Part shown: in pieces, positions 15,949-24,904 of the stretch
Numbering within the stretch: position 1 is the stretch's first letter
How the letters are laid out: every line of letters begins with the position of its first letter
Translations under genes and position numbers: made by a program
Assembly: GCF_947495285.1 (NCBI RefSeq)
Contig: NZ_CANLXZ010000020.1
Coordinates: 1-58,564 of the forward strand
Length of the DNA stretch: 58,564 bases
DNA from: an uncultured Nonlabens sp.
Lineage (GTDB): Bacteria > Bacteroidota > Bacteroidia > Flavobacteriales > Flavobacteriaceae
Direction: 5' to 3'
Notes under the pieces: generated by a model
Databases searched by the model: none
What the model was told of the DNA's origin: nothing
The model's input: the letters and a program-made list of their open reading frames with translations, nothing else

Positions 15949-18555
15949 TTGAAACAGCTTTTCTACAATATTTGTATCGCCTTTCTACTCACAGCTATTA
16001 TTACTGGCTGCAGTAGAAAAAAGAATTCCTTTATAAGTCGTAATCTTCATGCTGTCGGTACAGAGTATAATGTTCTTTATAATGGTAATCTGGCTTTACA
16101 GTCAGGCATCGATGGACTAGAACAATCTTATAAAGATAATTACTGGGATATCCTTCCTGTAGAACGTATGAGTTTAAAGGACCAGTTATTCTTACCAGGT
16201 GAAAAACCAGCAGATGCTAACTTTGAACGTGCTGAAGAAAAAGCGGTAAAAGCTGTGCAAAAGCACTCCATGCTTATTAATCAAACAGAATATAACCCAC
16301 AAGTGGATGAGGCTTACATGCTGCTAGGTAAGGCTAGGTATTATGACCAGCGTTTTATACCAGCTCTAGAGGCATTTAATTACATATTACAATTTATGCC
16401 AGAGAGTGATCAATTTATTCAGGCCATGGTATGGCGTGAGAGAACTCATATGAGGCTAGATAATAATGAAGTAGCAATTAAAAATTTGAGTAAATTACTC
16501 AGAGAAGAAGAAGATATAGAAGAAGAAGACCTTGCTATTGCAAACGCAACTCTATCTCAAGCTTTCTTAAATACAGAGCAAGTAGACAGTGCGTTACTTT
16601 ATATGAATCGTGCAGAGCGACAGACTAAAAATAGAGAAACACAGGCTAGATATAAATTCATAACAGCGCAGCTTTTTGCAAAACAAGGACAGCGCGATAG
16701 TGCATTTGTGCATTATGACGAGATTATCGATATGCATCGCAAGATACCACGTCGTTATTATGTAAACGCTTACATTGAGAAAATAAAAAACTTTGACAAC
16801 TCTCAAGATTCTAAAGTAGAACTGTTAGAGACCATAACAGATCTAGAAGAGAATAGAGAAAATAGACCATGGCTAGACGCTATTTATTCACGTAAGGCCA
16901 TTTATTATGAGAATGAAGGCAGCATAGAAAGTGCAAAGAAATACTATAACAAATCTTTGCGTGCAAAAAATGGTCAGGACAGATATTTAAGAGGTAATAA
17001 TTACTCTGCTTTGGGTAAAATCAGTTTTGATGAGTCTAAATTTGTAAACGCAGGTAAATATTACGATAGTGCTATCGTAAATTATGTAGAGCGTACAAAA
17101 GAACACAGACTAGTTACTAAAAAAAGAAATAACCTAGAAGATGTAATTTTCTATGAAGGTAGACGCCGCAGTGCCGATAGTATTTTTAAGGTGCTAGCCA
17201 TGTCACCACAGGAACAAGCGCAGTATTATCAAGAACACATAGACGCCCTGAAGGCCGAAGAAGAGCGCATAGCACAAGCCGCTGAAGTAGAGGCTGCAAA
17301 AGAAGCGCAAAATCAGAATGCATTTCAGACTGGTAAAGGAGTGACAAAACGTAGTAATATAGGCCCGTCCATAGGTACACCAGGAGCGTCGATAGGTAGT
17401 TTAAAAAACACCGGTAGTTCTTTTTATTTTTATAACCAGCAAACTGTTGCCCGCGGTAAGGTAGACTTTAGAAGAAAATGGGGTAAACGTGATCTTAAAG
17501 ATAACTGGAGACGTAAAAACAAAAAGGAAGAACTTGAGACCGAGGTGATAGATGAGCAAATCACAGAGGTAGAAGAAGTGAGACCAGAATTTAAAACAGA
17601 ATTTTACACAAGCACACTGCCAGAAGGTAAAATCATGCTAGATAGCATCGCGCAATCTAGAAATTTTGCTTACTATCAGTTAGGAGTGATATATAAGGAG
17701 AAGTTTAAGCGCAATGATCTTGCTATTAACCGTTTTGACACCTTATTAACTCATGATCCTGATGAGAAATTATTATTGCCGGCACTTTATAACTTATATT
17801 TAATTTATAAAGAAGATAGTGGTAGTGACGCTTTCGCGAAAGCGGAACAGTTAAAAAGCAAAATCATATCCAACTATCCAGATACACGATATGCCCAGAT
17901 TTTAAGAAATCCAAAGGCAAAACTAGATGACAGTGCTAGTCCACTAGCTGTTTATAATAGACTTTACAAAGAGTATGAAAAGGAGAATTATGAAGTAGTT
18001 ATTTCTAGTGCAGAGAGGTATTCAAATCTTTTTAATGGAGATGATATAGTACCACGTTTAGAACTATTAAAAGCATTTGCAGCTGGGAGACTGTATGGTT
18101 TTGAAGAATATAAAAAAGGTCTGGATTATGTGGCCTTAAATTTTCCCAATACAGAAGTAGGTAAAAGTGCTCAAAAGCTAGCCTCAACCGCAGAGACTAT
18201 TAAAATCGCAGAGGCTTTCCAGCCAGAAAATAATTTAAACGACTTTAAGCTAGCTTATAGATTTAATACTACAGACGCCGTAGCAATAGAAAATTTAAAG
18301 AGTAAGTTGTTAGAGGTGATTAAAAACGAAAATTATAATTTTAGAGTCTCTGTAGATGTATATAATAAGGATGAGAAACTGGTAGTAGTTCATGGATTAA
18401 ACTCTAAATTAGGAGCCAGAGGTCTAGGTGACCTTATGGCAAAACCTGAGAATAATTATAACATTAGAAAACCATTCTTTACTATAGCATCAGAAAATTA
18501 TAAGATTATTCAAGTCTATAAGAATCTAGATAAGTACCAGAAAGAAATGCTTTAA
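15949..18555 (+). CDS. sprE: T9SS periplasmic lipoprotein SprE/PorW
   Basis: An 868-residue TPR lipoprotein of the type IX secretion and gliding machinery. The TTG start is supported by the lipoprotein signal it creates (LLTAIITGC, Cys21). The N-terminus (SRKKNSFISRNLHAVGTEYNVLYNGN) matches what I know of the SprE/PorW family, as does the length (about 870 residues in Flavobacterium). TPR repeats span residues 100-400, an Ala/Glu-rich coiled segment about 420-460 precedes a basic linker, and more TPR-like repeats follow at 560-740. The position next to bactofilin and atp genes is also typical of Flavobacteriia. A palindrome copy (17829-17844) encodes AFAKA inside it. Confidence 0.85.
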   Translation: MKQLFYNICIAFLLTAIITGCSRKKNSFISRNLHAVGTEYNVLYNGNLALQSGIDGLEQSYKDNYWDILPVERMSLKDQLFLPGEKPADANFERAEEKAVKAVQKHSMLINQTEYNPQVDEAYMLLGKARYYDQRFIPALEAFNYILQFMPESDQFIQAMVWRERTHMRLDNNEVAIKNLSKLLREEEDIEEEDLAIANATLSQAFLNTEQVDSALLYMNRAERQTKNRETQARYKFITAQLFAKQGQRDSAFVHYDEIIDMHRKIPRRYYVNAYIEKIKNFDNSQDSKVELLETITDLEENRENRPWLDAIYSRKAIYYENEGSIESAKKYYNKSLRAKNGQDRYLRGNNYSALGKISFDESKFVNAGKYYDSAIVNYVERTKEHRLVTKKRNNLEDVIFYEGRRRSADSIFKVLAMSPQEQAQYYQEHIDALKAEEERIAQAAEVEAAKEAQNQNAFQTGKGVTKRSNIGPSIGTPGASIGSLKNTGSSFYFYNQQTVARGKVDFRRKWGKRDLKDNWRRKNKKEELETEVIDEQITEVEEVRPEFKTEFYTSTLPEGKIMLDSIAQSRNFAYYQLGVIYKEKFKRNDLAINRFDTLLTHDPDEKLLLPALYNLYLIYKEDSGSDAFAKAEQLKSKIISNYPDTRYAQILRNPKAKLDDSASPLAVYNRLYKEYEKENYEVVISSAERYSNLFNGDDIVPRLELLKAFAAGRLYGFEEYKKGLDYVALNFPNTEVGKSAQKLASTAETIKIAEAFQPENNLNDFKLAYRFNTTDAVAIENLKSKLLEVIKNENYNFRVSVDVYNKDEKLVVVHGLNSKLGARGLGDLMAKPENNYNIRKPFFTIASENYKIIQVYKNLDKYQKEML
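17829..17844. repeat. Palindrome copy inside sprE
   Basis: Perfect CGCTTTCGCGAAAGCG, in the frame encoding AFAKA in a predicted helical repeat region. Confidence 0.95.
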
Positions 18556-18567
18556 TCTAATAATCAT

Positions 18568-18969
18568 ATGTTTAACAATAAAAAAAACAACAATTCTTCT
18601 ATGGAAGCAGGTAAATCACAAAATAGAATAGGTCATGGAACAACAATTAATGGCGATGTAGTAAGTGATGGAGGTTTTAGAATCGATGGTGTCATAAATG
18701 GGACACTTAAAACGCCTGGTAAAGTAGTTATAGGTAAGGATGGTAAGATAGACGGTACTCTAGAGTGTAATAATGCAGATGTAGAAGGAGTGTTCTCTGG
18801 AACGTTAGTGGTAAACGGTCTTCTTAGTTTAAAATCAACAGCAAATATTCAAGGAGATGTTTCTACTCAAAAACTGGCCGTAGAGCCTGGTGCTACTTTT
18901 AATGCTAGTTGTAAAATGGACGCACCATTGCAACCTGGTGCTGCTGGTAAAAAAGGGAAAACAGCTTAG
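18568..18969 (+). CDS. Bactofilin family cytoskeletal protein
   Basis: A 133-residue polymer-forming protein with the DUF583 right-handed beta-helix core (about 22-110). Repeats of the type xxGxIxGx are visible (TTINGDVVSDGGFRIDGVIN, KIDGTLECNNADVEG). The ends are low-complexity: Asn/Lys-rich at the N-terminus and Lys/Gly-rich at the C-terminus. It starts 12 bp after sprE and is probably co-transcribed. Bactofilins form filaments under the inner membrane and organise envelope machinery; a link to T9SS positioning is only suggested by the conserved neighbourhood. Confidence 0.9.
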   Translation: MFNNKKNNNSSMEAGKSQNRIGHGTTINGDVVSDGGFRIDGVINGTLKTPGKVVIGKDGKIDGTLECNNADVEGVFSGTLVVNGLLSLKSTANIQGDVSTQKLAVEPGATFNASCKMDAPLQPGAAGKKGKTA

Positions 18970-19134
18970 ACCATCTTTTTTAATATTTATTTGATTTGAA
19001 TTACTGTCTGTAGTTAATCATTATCTCATAAGATAGATTTTAAAAGCCAGTTCTCGAGGTGGCAGTTATCACCTGTTTACCGTTTTCTTTGTGTTATATT
19101 AAATTCTTACTATTATTTACCATAAAATCAACCA

Positions 19135-19500
19135 GTGAATTTTTACCTTAAAACATTTTTTGCACTTTTATTATTAACAGCTGTTTTTTACGGGACGCAT
19201 TCATTAATAGTACATAACCCATCAATATCTTTAATTAAAACCTATTCGTTTCTAGGGGCAGCTACATTTATAACAGTAAGCTCATTGAAATATGTATATG
19301 GATTAGTACCTGATAAATTGGGTTTTTCATTCTTAGCTTTAGTATTTGTAAAGTTCGGTGTAGTGTTTCTTTTATTCCCAGAATTATTGAGTGATGATCC
19401 TAAATTATCTAAGATAGAATTACTAGGCTTTCTAGTACCATACTTTATCTTTTTATTTATGGAAGCTATAATTGTTATTAAGTGGCTTAATAAGAATTAA
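19135..19500 (+). CDS. Small membrane protein before atpB (DUF6168-like)
   Basis: A 121-residue protein with about four transmembrane helices (residues 5-25, 35-55, 60-80, 95-118). The start is GTG at 19135. It resembles the small hydrophobic protein that precedes atpB in Flavobacteriia, occupying the place of the AtpI assembly factor of other bacteria. An AtpZ-like gene, which I would expect between bactofilin and this gene in related genomes, is not visible in the 165-bp gap. Role in c-ring assembly or Mg2+/ion supply is inference. Confidence 0.7.
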   Translation: MNFYLKTFFALLLLTAVFYGTHSLIVHNPSISLIKTYSFLGAATFITVSSLKYVYGLVPDKLGFSFLALVFVKFGVVFLLFPELLSDDPKLSKIELLGFLVPYFIFLFMEAIIVIKWLNKN

Positions 19501-19577
19501 TTGGCGGTTAAAAACCTTCTTAAAAAACACAAAAAAATTAACTTTTAAAAGCTATGTTTTTACACCTTTTTTTGTCA

Positions 19578-19585
19578 TACATTTG
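19578..19585 (+). promoter_or_regulatory. Putative -7 element of the atp operon
   Basis: TACATTTG fits the Bacteroidetes TAnnTTTG box exactly and lies 39 bp before the preferred atpB start. A T-rich stretch including TGTTTT lies about 20 bp upstream, where the weak -33 element would be. Confidence 0.55.
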
Positions 19586-19624
19586 CAGCCGAATTAAAAG
19601 ACCTAACTTTTTAAGGTGATTTAC

Positions 19625-20815
19625 ATGTTTACAGCGTACTTAAAAACAGCTTTTTTTGCTTTAATCCTAACAGCTTTTGCAACAGCACAAGCACAGGATA
19701 ACCATGGTGATGTTGATCATCATGAACAGGTGGTTACCGATGGTGGAAAAGTGAATACAAAAGAAGAGATCAAGTCTTATATAGAACACCACTTACAAGA
19801 CTCTCACGATTTTCATTTATTTTCTTACACAAATGATGCAAATGAGCGCAAGCACATAGGTTTCCCTTTACCGGTTATGGTATGGTCTAGTGCTGGTCCT
19901 AAATTTTTCTTATCATCAAAATTTCATCATGATGATAATGCTCAGGTTCTTGTAAAAGAAGGTGACGCTACATTCTTTAAACTACATAGTAAGATTTATG
20001 AATTAGAATCTGGTGCTGCGGCAGTAAGTTATGATGGTGATCACCATCCTTCAAATGCTCATAAGGTGTTTGATTTTTCTATTACTAAATCTGTTTTTGG
20101 TTTACTAGCAGTAGGTTTAATTATTTTCTTGTTATTCCGTTCTCTAGCCAGACAGTATAAGATTAGAAGTATTCCTACAGGCGTAGGTCGTGTGTTAGAA
20201 CCTTTAGTTCTTTATGTAAGAGATGAGATTGCACGTCCTAACATAGGAGAGAACAAGTACAGAAAATTCATGCCTTATTTATTAACGGTATTTTTCTTAA
20301 TCTGGATTTCTAACCTTTTAGGTCTTACACCATTCGGTTTTAACATCACAGGTCAGATCGCTATTACTTCTTGTTTAGCTTTATTTACTTTCTTTATTGT
20401 ACAATTTAGTGCAAATAAAGATTACTGGAAACACATTTTCTGGATGCCAGATGTACCAGTTTTAATGAAGATAGTCTTGATTCCTATCGAGTTATTAGGA
20501 ATTTTCACAAAACCTTTCTCTCTGTTGATACGTCTTTTTGCAAACATAACTGCAGGTCACTTTGTTGTGATGAGTCTTATCGCATTAATGATTACACTTA
20601 AAGCTCAGTTTGGAGCGGTAGTTTCTACAGGATTATCTGTTGTACTTACTTTATTTATATCAGTTATAGAAGTATTAGTTGCTTTTCTACAAGCATTTAT
20701 TTTCACCATGTTGTCATCACTATTTATAGGTATGGCAGTTGCAGAGCATGATCATCATGAGCATGCAGGTACAGAAGAAGATGATGTAGATGAAGTAAGA
20801 GAACGTTTTATTTAA
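19625..20815 (+). CDS. atpB: F0F1 ATP synthase subunit a
   Basis: Subunit a of the membrane F0 sector, forming the proton half-channels beside the c-ring. I prefer the ATG at 19625 (396 residues), three codons after an in-frame GTG, because it starts a signal peptide (AFFALILTAFATAQAQ). The long His/Asp-rich periplasmic N-terminal extension (HHEQ, HHLQDSHDFHLF) is usual in Bacteroidetes. The catalytic arginine is in LIRLFANITAGH. Five to six transmembrane helices span about 150-380. The tail is again His/Asp/Glu-rich. First gene of the atp cluster. Confidence 0.95.
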   Translation: MFTAYLKTAFFALILTAFATAQAQDNHGDVDHHEQVVTDGGKVNTKEEIKSYIEHHLQDSHDFHLFSYTNDANERKHIGFPLPVMVWSSAGPKFFLSSKFHHDDNAQVLVKEGDATFFKLHSKIYELESGAAAVSYDGDHHPSNAHKVFDFSITKSVFGLLAVGLIIFLLFRSLARQYKIRSIPTGVGRVLEPLVLYVRDEIARPNIGENKYRKFMPYLLTVFFLIWISNLLGLTPFGFNITGQIAITSCLALFTFFIVQFSANKDYWKHIFWMPDVPVLMKIVLIPIELLGIFTKPFSLLIRLFANITAGHFVVMSLIALMITLKAQFGAVVSTGLSVVLTLFISVIEVLVAFLQAFIFTMLSSLFIGMAVAEHDHHEHAGTEEDDVDEVRERFI

Positions 20816-20845
20816 TTTTTTGTTTAATTTTTAATTTCAATAATC

Positions 20846-21043
20846 ATGGAGGGAACTCTTAATTTAATTGGTGCAGGTCTTATCGTAATCGGTGGAGGTC
20901 TTGGTCTTGGTCAAATTGGTGGAAAAGCAATGGAAGCTATTGCTCGTCAACCAGAAGCAGCAGGAAAAATCCAAACAGCAATGATCATCATTGGAGCACT
21001 TCTTGAAGGGCTTGCATTTGGAGCACTTATCTTAGGTAGTTAA
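20846..21043 (+). CDS. atpE: F0F1 ATP synthase subunit c
   Basis: A 65-residue hairpin proteolipid: Gly-rich helix 1 (IVIGGGLGLGQIGG), polar loop ARQPEA, helix 2 with the ion-carrying glutamate in LLEGLAFG. The Na+ signature is absent: the glutamate is followed by Gly, not Ser/Thr, and the helix-1 Gln is four residues before the conserved Lys, whereas Na+-type c subunits such as that of Ilyobacter have it six before. Proton coupling is therefore likely. It sits 30 bp after atpB and is followed by a terminator-like hairpin. Confidence 0.96.
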   Translation: MEGTLNLIGAGLIVIGGGLGLGQIGGKAMEAIARQPEAAGKIQTAMIIIGALLEGLAFGALILGS

Positions 21044-21070
21044 TATCTAACGATAACATTTTACAAAAAG

Positions 21071-21109
21071 AACACTTGCCTGTAACGGTTGGTTACAGGT
21101 AGTGTTTTT
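21071..21109 (+). terminator. Terminator-like hairpin between atpE and atpF
   Basis: CCTGTAAC pairs with GTTACAGG, extended by AACACT/AGTGTT across a small bulge, and is followed directly by TTTT. It lies in the 99-bp gap between atpE and atpF, inside an otherwise tight operon. It probably acts as a partial terminator or a 3'-stabilising hairpin that raises c-subunit expression. Confidence 0.7.
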
Positions 21110-21142
21110 AAAAATTAAAAATTAGTATTTTAAAGTAGAGTA

Positions 21143-21637
21143 ATGAATTTATTAGAAGATTTTTCACCTGGCTTGTTTTTTATGCAAGCGATCATTTTGA
21201 TCATTCTTATTGTATTGCTAGGTAAATTTGCCTGGAAACCTATTCTTAGTGCTTTAAGTGAGCGTGAAGAAGGTATAGAAAGCGCTCTCAAAGCTGCCGA
21301 AAATGCAAAGCTAGAAATGGCAAGATTAGAAGCTTCTAATGAAGCTGCTGCTCAGGATGCTCGTGCTCAAAGAGATGAGATGCTTAAAGATGCACGTGAA
21401 ATTAAAGAGCAAATGATAGCAGATGCTGCTGGTCAGGCTCAAGAAAAAGCAGATAATATTATTGCTAGTGCTCAAGAAGCTATAGAATCTGAGAAAAAAG
21501 CTGCACTTGCAGATATTAAATCTCAAGTAGCTGACCTTTCTCTAGATATTGCTGAGAAAGTAACTCGTAAAGAGCTTTCTGAGAAAGACGCACAATTAGC
21601 ACTTATCGATAAAATGCTTGCCGAAGCAAATATTTAG
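21143..21637 (+). CDS. atpF: F0F1 ATP synthase subunit b
   Basis: A 164-residue peripheral stalk subunit. One transmembrane helix at residues 12-32 (FFMQAIILIILIVLLGKFAW) is followed by a long Ala/Glu/Lys-rich helix (40-160) that dimerises and reaches F1. Six bases separate it from atpH, so the two are co-translated. Ordinary member of its family. Confidence 0.95.
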   Translation: MNLLEDFSPGLFFMQAIILIILIVLLGKFAWKPILSALSEREEGIESALKAAENAKLEMARLEASNEAAAQDARAQRDEMLKDAREIKEQMIADAAGQAQEKADNIIASAQEAIESEKKAALADIKSQVADLSLDIAEKVTRKELSEKDAQLALIDKMLAEANI

Positions 21638-21642
21638 AAACT

Positions 21643-22179
21643 ATGAAATTATCAAGAGCTGCATCACGTTACTCAAAAGCCATTTTATCACTAGCTGTCG
21701 ATAAGAATGAGGCTGCTGCTGTTAATGAAGATATGAAAAGCATCCTTGTAACTGTTTCTAAAAACAAGGAATTACGTAACTTTTTAGTAAGTCCTATTGT
21801 TAAAGATGTTCAAAAACGAGATGGCTTACGTCAGGTATTTAAGGATACTGGTGCTATAACCATGAGTACTTTTGACCTTTTAGTAAGAAACAAACGTACT
21901 GATATTCTCCTGGATGTAGCGACAAGTTATATATTACGTTTTGAAGAAATGAATAAACGTGAGATTGCCACGGTTACTACCGCTGTAGAGATCACTGCAG
22001 ATCTAGAGAAGAAAGTACTGGCAAAGGCTAGGGAACTTGCAGGAAAAGAAGTAACACTTGAAAAAGTTATCGATCCATCTATATTAGGAGGTTTTGTCCT
22101 TAGAGTAGGAGATAGAGAGATCAATGCAAGCGTGCAAAATAAATTTGGAGAACTTAAAAGAACGTTCGCCTCAAACTAA
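21643..22179 (+). CDS. atpH: F0F1 ATP synthase subunit delta
   Basis: A 178-residue OSCP/delta subunit linking the F1 head to the b stalk. It starts with the family pattern SRAASRYSKAILSLA and ends with the conserved ILGGFVLRVGDREINASVQNKFGELK-type segment (about residues 145-170). The next ATG follows four bases after the stop, which makes the inserted gene downstream part of the same message. Confidence 0.95.
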   Translation: MKLSRAASRYSKAILSLAVDKNEAAAVNEDMKSILVTVSKNKELRNFLVSPIVKDVQKRDGLRQVFKDTGAITMSTFDLLVRNKRTDILLDVATSYILRFEEMNKREIATVTTAVEITADLEKKVLAKARELAGKEVTLEKVIDPSILGGFVLRVGDREINASVQNKFGELKRTFASN

Positions 22180-22183
22180 AAAT

Positions 22184-22882
22184 ATGAATAAAATTAAAGC
22201 ATTAGTAGTCGTAGTTATAGCATTGGTGACGTTTTCTAACGTAAATGCTCAAGAGGTATATAACGAGGGTAACCTTTCTGAAGCAGAATTAGCTTCTTCG
22301 AATATTTATTGGGCTAAGGGATACGTGGTAGATAGTAAAAAAGGCAACTTAGAAGGAAAAATTCAGTTTTTGATCGAAGATGTGAAGTTGAGAAACCCAA
22401 ATAGTGGAATGGTAGATCTTGATCTGGCAGATTTAGGTAAAAAGGTAACTTTGGCCTATGAGAACAAAAGAGGGAAAACCAAGTACTCGGACTACGGTTC
22501 AAAAAAAGGTTTAAAATTTTGTGTCTTTTTAAATGATGAAGAAACTTGTTTCAGAGGTCTTAAGGTAAAAGGTAAAGGTTTAGAGCTTGCAGCTGGAGCT
22601 TTGAGCAGTTTGAACTTTGATACCTCAAGATACTATCAAATTGTATCAGAATCAGACGAAGTTTCTCTTTATAAAGAATATGCTTCTGAAAGTAATCAGT
22701 TTATCATTAAGATCAGTTCAGATAAAAAAGGTTACATGTTTGACACGAACGACAAACAAAAGAATATTGAAAAGCTGGTTGATTATTTAGATGGTAAAGT
22801 AGCTTCATCTGATCTTGAGGATTTGGATTTTACCAGTCTTGAAGATGTTCAGAAATTAATTGAATTGTATAAAAAGCAATAA
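22184..22882 (+). CDS. Secreted unknown protein inserted in the atp operon
   Basis: A 232-residue protein that is not an ATP synthase subunit. I chose the ATG at 22184, four bases after atpH; longer upstream frames overlap atpH and hide the signal peptide ([16 protein letters not shown]). The mature part is beta-rich in its first two thirds and ends in an acidic helical tail ([22 protein letters not shown]). It has one close Cys pair region ([13 protein letters not shown]). No domain is recognised. It lies 10 bp before atpA and must share its transcript. Codon use looks like that of its neighbours, so the insertion is probably old. Confidence 0.8.
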   Translation: MNKIKALVVVVIALVTFSNVNAQEVYNEGNLSEAELASSNIYWAKGYVVDSKKGNLEGKIQFLIEDVKLRNPNSGMVDLDLADLGKKVTLAYENKRGKTKYSDYGSKKGLKFCVFLNDEETCFRGLKVKGKGLELAAGALSSLNFDTSRYYQIVSESDEVSLYKEYASESNQFIIKISSDKKGYMFDTNDKQKNIEKLVDYLDGKVASSDLEDLDFTSLEDVQKLIELYKKQ

Positions 22883-22892
22883 TTTAGAAATA

Positions 22893-24467
22893 ATGGCAGA
22901 AGTAAATCCAGCAGAAGTATCTGCAATACTTAAGCAACAATTATCAGGATTTGATGCAACTGCATCTCTTGATGAAGTGGGAACCGTACTTACCGTAGGT
23001 GATGGTATCGCACGTGTTTACGGTCTTTCTAACGCACAATATGGAGAACTTGTTTCTTTTGAAAGTGGACTAGAAGGAATCGTTCTTAACCTTGAAGAAG
23101 ATAACGTAGGTGTTGTACTTCTAGGTAAATCTACAAGTATTAAAGAAGGTGATACTGTAAAACGTACCGAGCGTATTGCTTCCCTTAAAGTAGGTGAAGG
23201 AATCGTAGGTCGTGTAGTAAATACACTAGGAGAGCCTATAGATGGTAAAGGTCCTATAGAAGGTGATCTTTATGAGATGCCTCTAGAGCGTAAAGCACCT
23301 GGAGTAGTATATCGTGAGCCTGTTACAGAACCTATGCAAACTGGTATCAAATCTATTGATGCGATGATTCCTGTAGGTCGTGGACAGCGTGAGCTTGTAA
23401 TCGGTGACCGTCAGACTGGTAAATCTACCGTTTGTATAGACACGATTATAAACCAAAAAGAATTTTATGATGCTGGGGAACCGGTATATTGTATATATGT
23501 TGCGATAGGACAAAAAGCGTCTAACGTTGCACTTATTTCTAAAGTACTTGAAGAGGCTGGAGCACTTGCTTATACAACTATCGTTGCTGCAAATGCATCT
23601 GATCCTGCACCTATGCAAGTATATGCACCGTTTGCTGGAGCAGCGATAGGTGAGTATTTCCGTGATACTGGTCGTCCTGCACTTATTATTTATGATGATT
23701 TATCAAAGCAAGCAGTTGCTTACCGTGAGGTATCTCTTTTACTACGTCGTCCACCAGGACGTGAGGCGTATCCTGGAGATGTATTCTTCTTACACTCTAG
23801 ATTATTAGAGCGTGCTGCAAAGGTTATCAATAATGATGAAATTGCTGCAAGCATGAATGATTTACCAGAAAGTTTAAAGCCTATCGTAAAAGGTGGTGGA
23901 TCTCTTACGGCACTTCCTATCATTGAAACGCAAGCTGGTGATGTATCTGCATATATCCCAACTAACGTTATTTCTATTACAGATGGACAGATTTTCTTAG
24001 ATGGTGATTTGTTTAACTCTGGTGTACGTCCAGCAATTAACGTAGGTATCTCGGTATCTCGTGTAGGTGGTAATGCGCAAATCAAATCGATGAAAAAAGT
24101 ATCTGGTACTTTAAAACTTGATCAAGCAGCTTATCGTGAATTAGAAGCATTTGCAAAATTTGGTTCTGATCTAGATGCAGCTACTTTAAGTATTATCGAA
24201 AAAGGTAAGAGAAACGTAGAGATTCTTAAACAAGGTCAAAACAATCCTTACCCTGTTGAAAATCAAATCGCAATTATCTATGCAGGTTCGAAGAACTTGT
24301 TAAGAAATGTGCCTATTGAGAAAGTAAAAGAATTTGAAAGAGATTACTTAGAACTTCTTAATGCTAAGCACAGAACTATTCTAGATATTCTTAAAGCTGG
24401 AAAGCTTACTGACGAAGTGATTGATACACTTACAGCAGTAGCAAAAGATCTTTCTAGTAGATATTAA
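22893..24467 (+). CDS. atpA: F0F1 ATP synthase subunit alpha
   Basis: A 524-residue regulatory nucleotide-binding subunit of the F1 head. The ATG at 22893 gives the family start [17 protein letters not shown]; an 11-residue longer reading overlaps the preceding gene and is not conserved. Walker [10 protein letters not shown] is at 171-179, and the alpha-specific signature ([13 protein letters not shown]) is present. The catalytic beta (atpD) and epsilon (atpC) genes are not in the window; in Bacteroidetes they are usually elsewhere on the chromosome. Confidence 0.97.
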   Translation: MAEVNPAEVSAILKQQLSGFDATASLDEVGTVLTVGDGIARVYGLSNAQYGELVSFESGLEGIVLNLEEDNVGVVLLGKSTSIKEGDTVKRTERIASLKVGEGIVGRVVNTLGEPIDGKGPIEGDLYEMPLERKAPGVVYREPVTEPMQTGIKSIDAMIPVGRGQRELVIGDRQTGKSTVCIDTIINQKEFYDAGEPVYCIYVAIGQKASNVALISKVLEEAGALAYTTIVAANASDPAPMQVYAPFAGAAIGEYFRDTGRPALIIYDDLSKQAVAYREVSLLLRRPPGREAYPGDVFFLHSRLLERAAKVINNDEIAASMNDLPESLKPIVKGGGSLTALPIIETQAGDVSAYIPTNVISITDGQIFLDGDLFNSGVRPAINVGISVSRVGGNAQIKSMKKVSGTLKLDQAAYRELEAFAKFGSDLDAATLSIIEKGKRNVEILKQGQNNPYPVENQIAIIYAGSKNLLRNVPIEKVKEFERDYLELLNAKHRTILDILKAGKLTDEVIDTLTAVAKDLSSRY

Positions 24468-24501
24468 TACACATGGTCTGAAGTTGTGAGTTAAGACTTA
24501 T

Positions 24502-24516
24502 GACTTCAGACTTATG
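24502..24516. repeat. Left flank repeat of the four-helix pseudogene
   Basis: GACTTCAGACTTATG, part of a 24481-24516 stretch built from GAAGTTGTGAG and ACTTATGACTT units. The right flank (24857-24898) carries the same words in inverted orientation (CATAAGTC repeated). A close match also occurs inverted at 48332-48346. Confidence 0.65.
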
Positions 24517-24552
24517 GTATGGTATGATGGGTCTAGAAATAATGTTATATGA

Positions 24553-24861
24553 AATAGGTCTTTTAACTTTGCTTGTGCTACCGTAAGGTTTACAACTGTT
24601 TTAAAGGAAGAAGTACATTATAATATCACTAGACAAGTATTAAGAAGCGGTACATCCATAGGTGCTAACATAAAATAAGCACAACGTGGAGTAAGTACTA
24701 AAGATTTTAAAAATAAACTCGGGATCTCGCTCAAAGAGGCTGATGAAACTGAGTACTGGTTACAATTAATAGATGTAGAGATAAAGAAAGTTCTTAAAGA
24801 ACTTTTAAAAAGAGTAGATGAAATAATGAGATTACTGGTAACAATTATCAAAATTTCATAA
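24553..24861 (+). pseudogene. Decayed four-helix-bundle (S23/IVS-type) protein gene
   Basis: Reading this frame gives RSFNFA, then ITRQVLRSGTSIGANI, a stop, then AQRGVSTKDFKNKL and SLKEADETEYWLQL, which is the characteristic pattern of the 'four helix bundle protein' family first known from 23S rRNA intervening sequences. The TAA at 24676-24678 stands where the family normally has Glu (GANIxEAQ), a single-base change from GAA. The start is also lost: the nearest upstream ATG (24542) is in another frame. Inverted flanking repeats suggest arrival as a mobile cassette. It interrupts the gap between atpA and atpG. Confidence 0.85.
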
Positions 24862-24898
24862 GTCAACTTCTCAGAACTCATAAGTCATAAGTCATAAG
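24857..24898. repeat. Right flank repeat of the four-helix pseudogene
   Basis: Contains CATAAGTC three times plus AACTTCTCAGAACT, the inverted counterpart of the left flank at 24481-24516. It ends seven bases before the atpG start. Confidence 0.65.
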
Positions 24899-24904
24899 TA
24901 AATC

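Noticed and set aside
20846..21043. A sodium-coupled ATP synthase, because helix 1 of subunit c contains Gln
   Set aside because: The Gln is at the wrong distance from the conserved Lys, and the ion-binding Glu is followed by Gly instead of Ser/Thr.
24618..24881. An 87-codon minus-strand frame in the atpA-atpG gap
   Set aside because: It is the antisense of the four-helix-bundle pseudogene, whose plus-strand reading matches a known family pattern.
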